Part shown: piece after piece, positions 33,910-42,035 of the stretch
Numbering within the stretch: position 1 is the first letter of the stretch
How the letters are laid out: the number at the start of each line of letters is the position of its first letter
Origin: Actinomycetota bacterium
GTDB taxonomy: Bacteria > Actinomycetota > JAHEXW01 > JAGVPG01
Direction of reading: 5' to 3'
NCBI GenBank assembly: GCA_020052375.1
Contig: JAGVPG010000021.1
Location: 81,969-129,810 of the forward strand
Length of the DNA stretch: 47,842 nt
Position numbers and translations under genes: made by a program
Notes under the pieces: generated by a model
Told to the model about the DNA's origin: nothing
The model's input: the letters and a program-made list of their open reading frames with translations, nothing else
Databases searched by the model: none

Positions 33910-35145
33910 TTAACTTGTCATAAGATGAAGACGCATTCCGACGTATAGTCCGAGCTTATCAGCCGCGCTGCCCATATTTATGGCGATGCTTAAAAAACCG
34001 GACGAGTCTATAAGCATGACCGGTTCTCCGGGAGACACATCACCGAAGGTCCTCTTGAAAGATATATCTTCTGTACGCGACGAAAGGATCAGCCCCGATT
34101 TTTTGTCGATCTCAAGTCCGATCTTCCCCGCATCATGCGACTGGATGTTCAATCTTGCGGTGCCGAACCTGTCTACGTCTATGACCTCCGCTTCCCATCC
34201 CTGTGAGGACATCCTGGCATCACCCCATGGTCCGGGAGTCAAGGTGCCTGTGTCGATTGCTTCACCGAACTCGTCGAGACCTATACCTTTTGTTATATGG
34301 GCTGAGACAGGCGCGAATACATCTCTCGCGTTGAATGTCGCCAGTCCTTCATCAAGTATATAAGCTGGATTGCTTATGGAGACCGCCTTGTCCACGCCGC
34401 CGTCTCTTTCAGCCGCAGGCAATAAGAGGCCGTTATCCGGCCCTACGAACAAGCTTCCATTGACCGTCCTGATTATCACAGGCCTTCTCTGTCCACCGAC
34501 ACCGGGATCGACAACCGCCATATGCGCCGCAGCCTTTACGTATTGCACCGCTGTAGCCAGGACAAAGGCTCCTTTCCGTATGTCGAATACGGGTATATCG
34601 TGCGCGATATCGATGATATCGGCATCCGGATTGATGTCTTTTATGACAGCCTTGCATATACCCGTCCAACCGTCACCTTGTCCGAAATCGCTGATAAAAG
34701 TGATCCGGTTAGAATGGACGGTCTTTTTTCTCGATCCTCCCGTTCGTTTTTCCTTAATGGCCTCGCAAGCTAGGCCATCCGCTGTTTTGTTCTTTGCTCG
34801 CGGGATATGTGTTATCGACGTATCGTTAAAGCTCTCCATAAGCTGACGTGCTTCTTTTTTCAGTCCGGCCAGATTCTCGCTTTTGACTTTATATTCGCCC
34901 TTCATCTGTTTGACAAGCAGTTCGCTATCGGAGAACACTTCAATATCCAAGGCACCCAGCCCAACTAGTTCGTTAAGGCCTTTTATAAGCGCCTGATATT
35001 CGGCTATGTTGTTTGTGGCTTCACCGATAGCCTGGCTGTATGTCTTGACCTCCTCGCCGTTCTTGATTATCACGCCACCGATGCCCGCAGGGCCTGGATT
35101 TCCGGAAGCCGCCCCATCGATATATAAAGTGAACTTATCAGTCAT
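33910..35145 (-). CDS. Fusion protein: RNase HI domain plus SAM hydroxide adenosyltransferase (DUF62) domain
   Basis: From the ATG at 35143-35145 (ATGA overlap with the zinc-ribbon gene) the product has 411 residues. Residues 1-130 are an RNase HI-like domain with the acidic residues D10, E49, D73 and D123 in DGAASGNPG, NNIAEYQAL, FSDSELLVKQ and NKTADGLA. A basic linker (about 131-146) leads to a DUF62 domain with SDFGQGDGW, AVVDPGVG (D213, R220) and GPDNG. Characterised DUF62 enzymes hydrolyse SAM to adenosine and methionine using an Asp-Arg-His triad. The expected His position is Asn272 here (TFNARD instead of TFHGRD). The frame is continuous, so this is a true fusion. The actinobacterial Rv2228c-type protein fuses the same RNase HI to a phosphatase instead. 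Confidence 0.93.
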   Translation of the reverse strand: MTDKFTLYIDGAASGNPGPAGIGGVIIKNGEEVKTYSQAIGEATNNIAEYQALIKGLNELVGLGALDIEVFSDSELLVKQMKGEYKVKSENLAGLKKEARQLMESFNDTSITHIPRAKNKTADGLACEAIKEKRTGGSRKKTVHSNRITFISDFGQGDGWTGICKAVIKDINPDADIIDIAHDIPVFDIRKGAFVLATAVQYVKAAAHMAVVDPGVGGQRRPVIIRTVNGSLFVGPDNGLLLPAAERDGGVDKAVSISNPAYILDEGLATFNARDVFAPVSAHITKGIGLDEFGEAIDTGTLTPGPWGDARMSSQGWEAEVIDVDRFGTARLNIQSHDAGKIGLEIDKKSGLILSSRTEDISFKRTFGDVSPGEPVMLIDSSGFLSIAINMGSAADKLGLYVGMRLHLMTS

Positions 35146-35843
35146 TTCTCCACCAATATCCTTTTGCAGTGTTCGCAACGCCATACCTCGTCTTCGTATG
35201 TCATCTTGTCGGCTTCCTCCGTAGAAATCGCCAGGTTGCATCCCTGGCATATCCCCTCTTTGACAATCGCTACCGCGATCCCCTTCTTGCTTTTTCTCAA
35301 CTTGTCATACAGGCTTAGGATATCATCCTTGATATCCTTCCGGACCTGTGATATCTCAAGCTCTTTTTCTTCCAGCCGGCTTTGCACATCTTTAGTCTTA
35401 TTCTCAAGTCCGATACGCAGCTTTTCAGACCGATCGCTCGATTCAGCCTCCGTAGACTTAAGCTCCTTAAGCTTACTGTCAAGCGGATCCAGCTTCTCAA
35501 GCTCCAATAGATAATCCGTCTCTTCTTTGTCTCTTTCTTTGCGTAACGAGTCGATCTCCTGCTGAATCGACATAAGTTCTTTCGAATTCGTCGTCCTACC
35601 GTCGTATAGTTTTGATTCCTCTTTCTTCATTTTCTCCTCGAGAAGGCCTATCTGCCCTTCGAGCTTCTTTACGATCTTCGTCTGTTCCTCATCATCTTTC
35701 AAGACTTTGGTCAGTTCGGACTGAAGTTCTGATAGGTTGTTCAGTTCTGCTTCGTATGTTTCTTTCTCAGGTAGTGATTCAAGTTCCGTTCTTAGTCTGT
35801 CAGCTATTAGATCCAGATCTTGCAGCTTTGTAAGTTGTTCCAT
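35142..35843 (-). CDS. Coiled-coil protein with C4 zinc ribbon (Rv2229c-like)
   Basis: This 233-residue protein is a long charged coiled coil (about residues 1-185, Glu/Lys/Leu heptads) ending in a zinc ribbon with C199, C202, C223 and C226 (CQGC and CEHC). Such C4-type zinc-ribbon proteins lie next to RNase HI genes in Actinobacteria and Firmicutes, and are thought to bind nucleic acid or act as assembly factors, without a settled role. The start lies 44 bp inside thiD, so it is translationally linked to the thiamine genes. It ends in an ATGA overlap with the fusion gene. Confidence 0.9.
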   Translation of the reverse strand: MEQLTKLQDLDLIADRLRTELESLPEKETYEAELNNLSELQSELTKVLKDDEEQTKIVKKLEGQIGLLEEKMKKEESKLYDGRTTNSKELMSIQQEIDSLRKERDKEETDYLLELEKLDPLDSKLKELKSTEAESSDRSEKLRIGLENKTKDVQSRLEEKELEISQVRKDIKDDILSLYDKLRKSKKGIAVAIVKEGICQGCNLAISTEEADKMTYEDEVWRCEHCKRILVEK

Positions 35844-36633
35844 GTGCTTGGGGGTTCCTTCTTCCTATCTGTCGCGCCGCTTGTATGGCTTCCTGTGTAT
35901 AAACTATCGCTTTATCAGCCGCTTCCACAACATCATAACCGAGGGCAATGTTAGCGGTCAAAGCCGATGCCAGCGTGCATCCTGTTCCCCGCATGCTTTT
36001 CCCATCCAGATAAGCATGCTTGAACATATGTATTGCCGCGCCGCTAAAGAGCGCATCGGTAAATCGATCCTCTTCAAGGCGCACGCCTTTTATCAATACG
36101 TGGTCTGCTCCCAATCCACCTATATAAGTCAGAGCCTTTTCAAGGTCATCTTGTGTCGCGATCCTGAACCCGCACAGTCTCTCCGCTTCCTCAACATTGG
36201 GTGTGATCAGTGATGCTTTTTTTATCATACACTGCTTGATGAATTCTATCAGGGGTTCATCCGCCAGAGGACTACCGCTCGATGATGAAAAAACCGGGTC
36301 TAGAGTCACGAACATCTCGCTTCCGTCCAATATGTCCGCTATTATCTCAGCATTTTTCTTGTTGCCGAGGACTCCGATTTTACAGGCGGCGTACTCATAG
36401 TCTTCAAAAAGCGTTTCGGTTTGGTATCTCAACATCTCCGGCGGTACCGGGAAAGCACATCTTATGTATTCGCTGTTCTGAGCGGTCAAGACAGTAACAA
36501 CGCCAGACGCATATAGACCGTGATCGTTAATCGTTGAGATATCCCGCAGCAACCCCGCACCTGCGCTGGGATCGTAACCTGCAATGACCAGAACGTTGCG
36601 GGTGTTCTTATTCTTATCTTTTGAAGTGGTCAT
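35800..36633 (-). CDS. thiD: Hydroxymethylpyrimidine/phosphomethylpyrimidine kinase
   Basis: ThiD phosphorylates HMP and HMP-P to HMP-PP for thiamine synthesis. VIAGYDPSAGAGLLRDI opens the ribokinase-like fold. VTVLTAQNS, LITPNVEEAERL, GADHVLIKG and RGTGCTLASALTANIALG follow in order. I use the ATG at 36631-36633; a TTG two codons upstream is also possible. It overlaps thiL by 20 bp and the zinc-ribbon gene by 44 bp. Together with ThiC it supplies the pyrimidine half of TPP. Confidence 0.95.
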   Translation of the reverse strand: MTTSKDKNKNTRNVLVIAGYDPSAGAGLLRDISTINDHGLYASGVVTVLTAQNSEYIRCAFPVPPEMLRYQTETLFEDYEYAACKIGVLGNKKNAEIIADILDGSEMFVTLDPVFSSSSGSPLADEPLIEFIKQCMIKKASLITPNVEEAERLCGFRIATQDDLEKALTYIGGLGADHVLIKGVRLEEDRFTDALFSGAAIHMFKHAYLDGKSMRGTGCTLASALTANIALGYDVVEAADKAIVYTQEAIQAARQIGRRNPQAHGTTYKAARSGSNS

Positions 36634-37627
36634 ATCCAAGATCCGTTATTTGGGATACCCTGCCATCTACGCCGGATATCACACACCCTTTATCCCTATC
36701 CAAGATCATCCCGATCTCCGATAACTCAACGACTTCGTTTTGATTAGCACGCTTCTCATACTCCGCGATAAGACCTTCCGGGCCGGTACAGATGAGCTCG
36801 TAGTCCTCTCCTCCGTATAGAGCAAGTTCAAGAGGTTTCTTTCCGCTGACAGCCAAGGATTTCTTAAGGACATCGATATCGATCGGGATAAGCTCCTCTT
36901 GGAGCATGAATCCGACCCGGCTTTCCTCGGCGATATGCATGAGGTCTGTTATCAATCCGTCGCTTATATCTTCCATGGAAGTGGCTCCCGCCCGGGCAAG
37001 CATCCGTCCCTCTTCAACCCGCGCCGGAGGTCTTAAGTGGCGCTTTATCAGACGTTCGACAGCATCCGGGTACGGCATCGATCCTGCTTTCAATGCTGTA
37101 AGGCCTAATCCGGATGCCCCCAGGGACCCTGTAGCATATATCCGATCTCCCGGTCTGGCCGTAGAACGCTTCGTGATCATATCCGGTTCGACATCTCCGA
37201 TGATCGTAACGTCTATGAAAAGGTTGCGAGATCTTGAAGTGTCACCACCGATGATCTGAAGATCGAATCGAGCTCCGGCTTCTATCATTCCTTCGTATAT
37301 CGAGTCGATGAAACTGTATTCCATGTTTCCGGGTATCCCCAAAGAGATCACGGCATATCTTGGCAAGCCCGCCATGGCCGCGATATCGCTTACATTTACG
37401 GCCATCGATTTATAGCCCAGGTCCCGGCCGTCTATCGTACCGGATACGAAGTGGACATCGTCGACAAGGACGTCGGTCGTGACAAGAGTCGTTTTTTCCG
37501 TCGACTTAAACGCCGCCGCGTCGTCTCCGATCCCGCATATGACGTTGCTTTTCAGGCTCGATCCTTTAAGGATCTTTTTTCTGATCCTATCTATTAGTCC
37601 TTTCTCTCCGAGCTCGCCGATCAACAT
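36614..37627 (-). CDS. thiL: Thiamine-monophosphate kinase
   Basis: ThiL converts thiamine phosphate to thiamine diphosphate with ATP. The N-terminus has IGDDAAAF, then TTDVLVDDVHF with metal-binding aspartates, KSMAVNVSDIAAMAG and QIIGGDTSRS. The C-terminal half has MEDISDGLITDL and LYGGEDYEL. The frame stays open upstream, but the ATG at 37625-37627, overlapping the thiC end by 7 bp, gives the conserved start LIGELGEKGLI. The 337-residue length is typical. It acts after ThiE. Confidence 0.95.
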   Translation of the reverse strand: MLIGELGEKGLIDRIRKKILKGSSLKSNVICGIGDDAAAFKSTEKTTLVTTDVLVDDVHFVSGTIDGRDLGYKSMAVNVSDIAAMAGLPRYAVISLGIPGNMEYSFIDSIYEGMIEAGARFDLQIIGGDTSRSRNLFIDVTIIGDVEPDMITKRSTARPGDRIYATGSLGASGLGLTALKAGSMPYPDAVERLIKRHLRPPARVEEGRMLARAGATSMEDISDGLITDLMHIAEESRVGFMLQEELIPIDIDVLKKSLAVSGKKPLELALYGGEDYELICTGPEGLIAEYEKRANQNEVVELSEIGMILDRDKGCVISGVDGRVSQITDLGYDHFKR

Positions 37628-38922
37628 CTCATATCTTCCTCCGCCCCAAGATGCTCGGAGACGATCTTCATTGCGCAAAACTCTCCGCACATCGTGCATG
37701 CGTCTTTATCGGAAAGGTGGCGTCTGTCAAACATCCTACGTGCCGTATCGGAGTCTATCGCCTGTTCTATCTGTGTCTCCCAATCCAGCGCCTTCCTGGC
37801 GACCGACATACGGCGGTCCCACTCTTTGGCGCCCGGGATCCCTTTTACGATATCCGCCGCGTGAGCCGCTATCCTAGACGCTATCACACCCCTCTTGACA
37901 TCATCCGCGGAAGGTAGGCCAAGATGCTCGCGCGGTGTCACATAACAAAGAAAATCGGCGCCATGTACCGCCGCTAAAGCTCCTCCTATTGCGGCGGTTA
38001 TCTCGTCGTACCCCGGCGCAACGTCCGTCACTAGTGGTCCCAGCACGTAGAAAGGAGCGCCTTTACATAGCTTCTTCTGCATCTTTACCTGTTCCTCTAT
38101 TTGATCCAGCGGGACATGTCCGGGCCCTTCGATCATGACCTGTACATCCCTCTCCTTAGCGGCTTCCGCTAAGACGCTGAGTGTTCTTAGCTCTTCCATC
38201 TGGGCCTCATCACCCGCATCCGCCCCGCATCCAGGCCTCATCCCGTCACCAAGGCTCAATGTCACGTCATATGTTTCGGCTATATCAAGAAGCCTGTCAA
38301 ACTCACTGAAAAGCGGGTTCTCCCGATCGTTATGCAGCATCCAGGCCGTCAGAAAGGCGCCGCCTCGGCTCACTACATCAGTCACACGTTTTTGAGTCCG
38401 CAGCGACTCTATCGCTTTTCTTGTAACGCCACAGTGGACGGTTATAAAGTCGACACCGTCCGCACACTGGTCCTCGATTGCTTCGAACATGTCATCAGCG
38501 GACATGTCGACGATATTCCCTTTAGTCTCGATCGCCCAAGCCGCGGCCTGGTAGATCGGAACCGTTCCGACTGGGACACCGGCGACTTCGAGAATGGCTT
38601 TTCTGACTGACGTGATATCGCCTCCTACCGATAGGTCCATAACGGTGTCGGCACCGCTATCGATCGCTATACGGCACTTGTTTACTTCTTCCTCGACAGA
38701 TGGATACGCGTTTGAAGTGCCGATATTCGCGTTTATCTTGGTCCGCAATCCTCTGCCTACAGCAACAGGTCTAGCAGTAGCGCGTATCTCGTTTTTAAGC
38801 AGCACTGTATATCCATCAGCGATATCCCTGGCCAGCACCTCCGGCTGCACACCTTCTATTGCCGCGGTTTCCTCTATCGACTCCGGTATAACACCCTGTC
38901 TAAGTTCTTCCTTAATGCCCAC
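37621..38922 (-). CDS. thiC: Phosphomethylpyrimidine synthase (ThiC), short form
   Basis: ThiC is a radical-SAM enzyme that rearranges aminoimidazole ribotide into HMP-P. The 433-residue protein is the short form lacking the N-terminal extension. It has the AYPSVEEEV, MDLSVGGD, DFITVHCGV, SLGDGMRPGC and EGPGHVPLDQI segments, and ends with the cluster cysteines C409, C412 and C416 (CTMCGEFC). The last spacing is X3 rather than the textbook X4. The GTG start at 38920-38922 has GGAGGAG nearby inside the thiE end. It is TPP-riboswitch controlled by position. Confidence 0.95.
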   Translation of the reverse strand: MGIKEELRQGVIPESIEETAAIEGVQPEVLARDIADGYTVLLKNEIRATARPVAVGRGLRTKINANIGTSNAYPSVEEEVNKCRIAIDSGADTVMDLSVGGDITSVRKAILEVAGVPVGTVPIYQAAAWAIETKGNIVDMSADDMFEAIEDQCADGVDFITVHCGVTRKAIESLRTQKRVTDVVSRGGAFLTAWMLHNDRENPLFSEFDRLLDIAETYDVTLSLGDGMRPGCGADAGDEAQMEELRTLSVLAEAAKERDVQVMIEGPGHVPLDQIEEQVKMQKKLCKGAPFYVLGPLVTDVAPGYDEITAAIGGALAAVHGADFLCYVTPREHLGLPSADDVKRGVIASRIAAHAADIVKGIPGAKEWDRRMSVARKALDWETQIEQAIDSDTARRMFDRRHLSDKDACTMCGEFCAMKIVSEHLGAEEDMRC

Positions 38923-39544
38923 ATCTCCTCCATATGTCCGACAGCCTCCGAGTCGCTCCGACCATATCTTCAGCGCCCGCGACCTCTTTGATCACGGCGG
39001 CTCCGTTAACGCCCGCATCGATGACGGTCTTCAGGTTGCTTTCCGTGATGCCTCCTACGGCTACTATGGGGACGTCAGCGATATCGACTATTTCCTTTAG
39101 TATATCGGTTCCTAACGGTGACGCGGCGTCCTTCTTGCTGTCAGTCGGAAACACCGGTCCTACTCCCATATATGATGGCCCCAGTGCCCTGGCTTTTACC
39201 GCTTGAGAGAGGTCTGAGACAGAAAGCCCCAGACACATGCCGTCCGGGATCAGGCCTTTTACCCGGTCGATCGGCATATCATCCTGACCTATGTGTATCC
39301 CGTCAGCGGCGGTCTTTATGGCTATATCGACTCTATCGTTTACGATAAAGGCCACCCCGGCGTCAGCAGTAATCGATCTGATCCTTTCGGCAGTTTTTAA
39401 GAAAGCGTCCGGAGACATGTGTTTATCTCGCATCTGTATGACGGTCGCTCCGCCAATTATCGCCGCTTCGGCTACTTCTTCATGGCTTTTACCGAAAGAG
39501 GCATCCGTTATTATATATATCCTAAGATCGATATCAGTCGTCAA
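38912..39544 (-). CDS. thiE: Thiamine-phosphate synthase
   Basis: ThiE joins HMP-PP and thiazole phosphate to thiamine phosphate. This 210-residue TIM barrel shows YIITD at the first strand, VIQMRDKHMS, FIVNDRVDIA, GIHIGQDDMP and GVGPVFPT, with VAVGGITESN near the end. The TTG start at 39542-39544 lies 4 nt after the thiM stop, with GGGG within that stop region as the possible ribosome-binding site. It overlaps thiC by 11 bp. Confidence 0.94.
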   Translation of the reverse strand: MTTDIDLRIYIITDASFGKSHEEVAEAAIIGGATVIQMRDKHMSPDAFLKTAERIRSITADAGVAFIVNDRVDIAIKTAADGIHIGQDDMPIDRVKGLIPDGMCLGLSVSDLSQAVKARALGPSYMGVGPVFPTDSKKDAASPLGTDILKEIVDIADVPIVAVGGITESNLKTVIDAGVNGAAVIKEVAGAEDMVGATRRLSDIWRRCGH

Positions 39545-39548
39545 TCGT

Positions 39549-40367
39549 CTAGACCCCGGTCATCGAGACCAGTTTTACTTTCTCTTTTACCTGTGTCGCA
39601 TCAAGCCGGGCCACCTCGTCATATAACGTGGCGTGGAAGCTGCCGGGGTGCCCTCCTGTCTTTGCCGCGGCGTTCTCGCCCGCAATCCCGAAACAGGCTA
39701 GAGCTCCAGCCGCCGCGACCAAGTGGTCCTTTTCAACCGCCGAGAAGACCGCCAGCGCTGTTGTCGCCATACATCCTGTCCCGGTCACGCCGCCTAAAGC
39801 AGGCGTTCCGTTGCTTACTATGATCGTCTCCGAACCATCTATTACATGGTCGTCTTTACCCGTTATGGCGACGACGCAACCATAATAGCTCGATAGCCGG
39901 TGTCCGTTCTCAAGCATCCCTTCAGGCGGCTCCATAGACTCGACCCCCTTGATCTGCGCTTCCGCTCCCGCAAGTGTGGCGATCTCTGCCGCGTTGCCCC
40001 GGATGACGCTGACCTTAACAGCATCCAGGATCTCTTTTGCGGATTCTGTCCGGTATCTAGTTGCACCTGCACCGACCGGATCCAGGACTACAGGAGTTCC
40101 GAGTTCGTTCGCTTTCTTCCCGGCTTTAAGCATCGATTCTATCCAGTACGGATCGAGAGTGCCGATGTTCAAGACCAGCGCGCCGGCCATCGCTACCATT
40201 TCCTCGACCTCTTCATGAGCATGAGCCATAACCGGCAGAGCTCCCAAGCTTAACGTAAGATTGGCCGTCTCATTCATCACCACATAGTTGGTGATATGAT
40301 GCACGAGAGGTTTTGTTTCCCTGACTTTCTGCAGGTCTTCGGCTATTCTTTCAATCAGTTCATTCAT
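39549..40367 (-). CDS. thiM: Hydroxyethylthiazole kinase
   Basis: ThiM phosphorylates the thiazole alcohol, a salvage activity. The 272-residue protein has VHHITNYVVMNETAN, ALPVMAHA, LDPVGAGATRYR, IRGNAAEI and TGTGCMATTALAVF segments. The ATG at 40365-40367 follows AAAGGGG by 7 nt; an upstream in-frame start would fall inside the terminator region. It is the first gene after the TPP riboswitch. No thiG, thiS or thiF is visible, so in this window the thiazole half comes from salvage only. Confidence 0.95.
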   Translation of the reverse strand: MNELIERIAEDLQKVRETKPLVHHITNYVVMNETANLTLSLGALPVMAHAHEEVEEMVAMAGALVLNIGTLDPYWIESMLKAGKKANELGTPVVLDPVGAGATRYRTESAKEILDAVKVSVIRGNAAEIATLAGAEAQIKGVESMEPPEGMLENGHRLSSYYGCVVAITGKDDHVIDGSETIIVSNGTPALGGVTGTGCMATTALAVFSAVEKDHLVAAAGALACFGIAGENAAAKTGGHPGSFHATLYDEVARLDATQVKEKVKLVSMTGV

Positions 40368-40393
40368 AGTTACGCCCCTTTCTATTATCAAGT

Positions 40394-40431
40394 AAAAAAA
40401 GCCGTTTCCAGAGAAGGAAAGCGGCTTTTTT
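40394..40431 (-). terminator. Rho-independent terminator of the TPP riboswitch
   Basis: On the minus strand AAAAAAGCCG, a bulged C and TTTCC pair with GGAAA and CGGCTTTTTT around a TTCTCT loop, followed by a T run. It lies between the aptamer and the thiM start, so TPP binding should favour premature termination. Confidence 0.85.
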
Positions 40432-40442
40432 CTCTGACTTAT

Positions 40443-40541
40443 ATTCTTCCTCCGCTGGAATTACCCAGTTCAGGTTCTAACGGTCGTCCGGTTTAAGCCG
40501 GACCTCTCAGCCGCCAAGTCTATAAGCGGCTCCCGCTTTTT
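40443..40541 (-). ncRNA. TPP (THI-box) riboswitch
   Basis: The minus strand carries the conserved TPP aptamer elements in order. These are CTGAGA (40505-40510), a P3 hairpin GTCCGG-CTTAAA-CCGGAC, and CCTGAACTGGGTAATTCCAG with GCGGAGGAAG (40446-40474) closing P4, P5 and P1. It is directly upstream of the intrinsic terminator and thiM, the standard arrangement for transcriptional control of thiamine genes. All five thi genes and possibly the three following genes would be regulated. Confidence 0.95.
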
Positions 40542-40564
40542 GATCTTACACCTATCTTACCACA

Positions 40565-41938
40565 TTATGATATGAATATCGGCTTTCTGATGCCAGCCAG
40601 ACCGGCAGTGATGAACAATGTGCCCATAATGATAGTCAAGTATAAAAGCCGCCAGGTCCTGTTGTCTTTACCGGTTGTTTCTATAGACCGCTCGGACCCG
40701 GTATACGGCAGTTCAAAAGATGTATCGGTAACGCTCGCGTGTATGAGCTTGTTCCCTATCAATATCGACACCATCCTCTGGGCGTCGGGGAATCCGTTTT
40801 CTGCTTGATCGCCGGGGTGGAACGCAAAACCCTCAACAATACCGGCGCCGTAAGCAAAGTAAAACGCTCCTACTCTATACATCGTCTGTTGAATATCTAT
40901 AGACTTGAATTCGTCGAAACCGTAAGAGTCCGAATCCATCAGTATCCGTACCGCCGGATTTAGGATCTCATCCACGATATTACCGCCGCCCATCGTGTAC
41001 ACCATAACAGGATTCACGCCGGAATACTGGCTGATGAAATCACCGTTATTGTGTTGTGTGAACAGGAAAGAACCCTCCTCGTTATCGACCACGCTGACAT
41101 AACCCGGGAAGATGGCATCGAGGTCCAGCAGCGCGATATCGGAGAAGATCGCCTCGCCGCCCTGGGCGACAAATTCCCTTATGATCTGTGCGATGTCGGA
41201 AGGAACGTTGCCTGCCGCCCCGGGGCAGTCGTCTATGATCACATCATAGTTGTAGACCATAGATGGGTTTGTCTGAATATCAGTGACGTTTACCTGTGTA
41301 AAAGGTAGGCCCATCGCAGTCAAAGTGATCCCTGAATCCCCGTACTGCCCGTATATCAAGAGGATCCTCGTCGGCCGATCCATCTTGTATACCCTGTCAG
41401 ACGTAACACTCGATATAAGCGTGTCAACACTAACGGTCGGGAACTTGGAAAGCGCCTCCATTACTTCCGGTTCATCCGAACCAAGCACCAGGAAAGGACC
41501 GCCTTCATACACGTCACCTGAGGGATATTGAGTCGTCTCTAATGTGGGGTCGGGTGGTCCGACGAGCCTGTATACTTCCGCTCCTTCGGCCAATATCTCC
41601 TGCACAAGTCCGAATGCTTTGACGACATCCCCCTGTTTATCATCCATGGGAATGACATAAGTGCCTGCCGGGAAAGTCGGATCCATCAGTCTTGATTCGA
41701 AAGGATCCGTCGCCGTCGTGCCTTGCTCCGTATTTTCTACGGGAGGTATTTCTATTTCCGCATCCTCGACTGCGGCAACCGTTGTTTCCTCCGGTGCAGC
41801 CATGTCGGTCTCTATTACGGTTTCAGTAACGTTTGTCGTCGTCGAGGCATCCGTAGCGGCATAAACAGGAATGGATGCAAGAATAAGGATCGGAAAGATC
41901 AAGGCGATCATGAATGCCAAACGATTGATCGTCTTCAT
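40565..41938 (-). CDS. Unrecognised exported, C-terminally membrane-anchored protein
   Basis: I do not recognise this 457-residue protein. A signal peptide (1-27, ending PVYA-AT) is followed by a Thr/Glu/Ala-rich low-complexity stretch to about 75. A central part follows, including a Rossmann-like segment (about 190-300, RILLIYGQYG through YDVIIDDCPG and FVAQGGEAIFSD) that recalls class I amidotransferase/ThuA-like folds. A C-terminal membrane span (about 430-450) with a short basic tail ends it. The topology suggests a domain outside the cell held by its C-terminus. Its own promoter lies at 41986-42014. It lies between tatA and the thiamine riboswitch, without functional context. Confidence 0.82.
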   Translation of the reverse strand: MKTINRLAFMIALIFPILILASIPVYAATDASTTTNVTETVIETDMAAPEETTVAAVEDAEIEIPPVENTEQGTTATDPFESRLMDPTFPAGTYVIPMDDKQGDVVKAFGLVQEILAEGAEVYRLVGPPDPTLETTQYPSGDVYEGGPFLVLGSDEPEVMEALSKFPTVSVDTLISSVTSDRVYKMDRPTRILLIYGQYGDSGITLTAMGLPFTQVNVTDIQTNPSMVYNYDVIIDDCPGAAGNVPSDIAQIIREFVAQGGEAIFSDIALLDLDAIFPGYVSVVDNEEGSFLFTQHNNGDFISQYSGVNPVMVYTMGGGNIVDEILNPAVRILMDSDSYGFDEFKSIDIQQTMYRVGAFYFAYGAGIVEGFAFHPGDQAENGFPDAQRMVSILIGNKLIHASVTDTSFELPYTGSERSIETTGKDNRTWRLLYLTIIMGTLFITAGLAGIRKPIFIS

Positions 41939-41985
41939 TCTGTCACCCTCTTTCCTTAGTCTGAGAGAAAGGACTTTGCGACAAG

Positions 41986-42014
41986 AGTCTATCCCAAAGG
42001 ACCTTCATTATCAA
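41986..42014 (-). promoter_or_regulatory. Promoter of the 40565-41938 gene
   Basis: The minus strand shows -35 TTGATA (42009-42014), a 17-nt spacer and -10 TAGACT (41986-41991), about 45 nt upstream of the start codon. It lies in the short gap after tatA. Confidence 0.65.
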
Positions 42015-42035
42015 TAAGTAAAGTGGAAGGTGATC

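Noticed and set aside
35146-35250. N-terminal extension of the RNase HI/DUF62 gene upstream of the ATG at 35145
   Set aside because: It would lie inside the zinc-ribbon gene in another frame, has no conservation with RNase HI and lacks a ribosome-binding site. The ATGA overlap start gives the conserved beginning.
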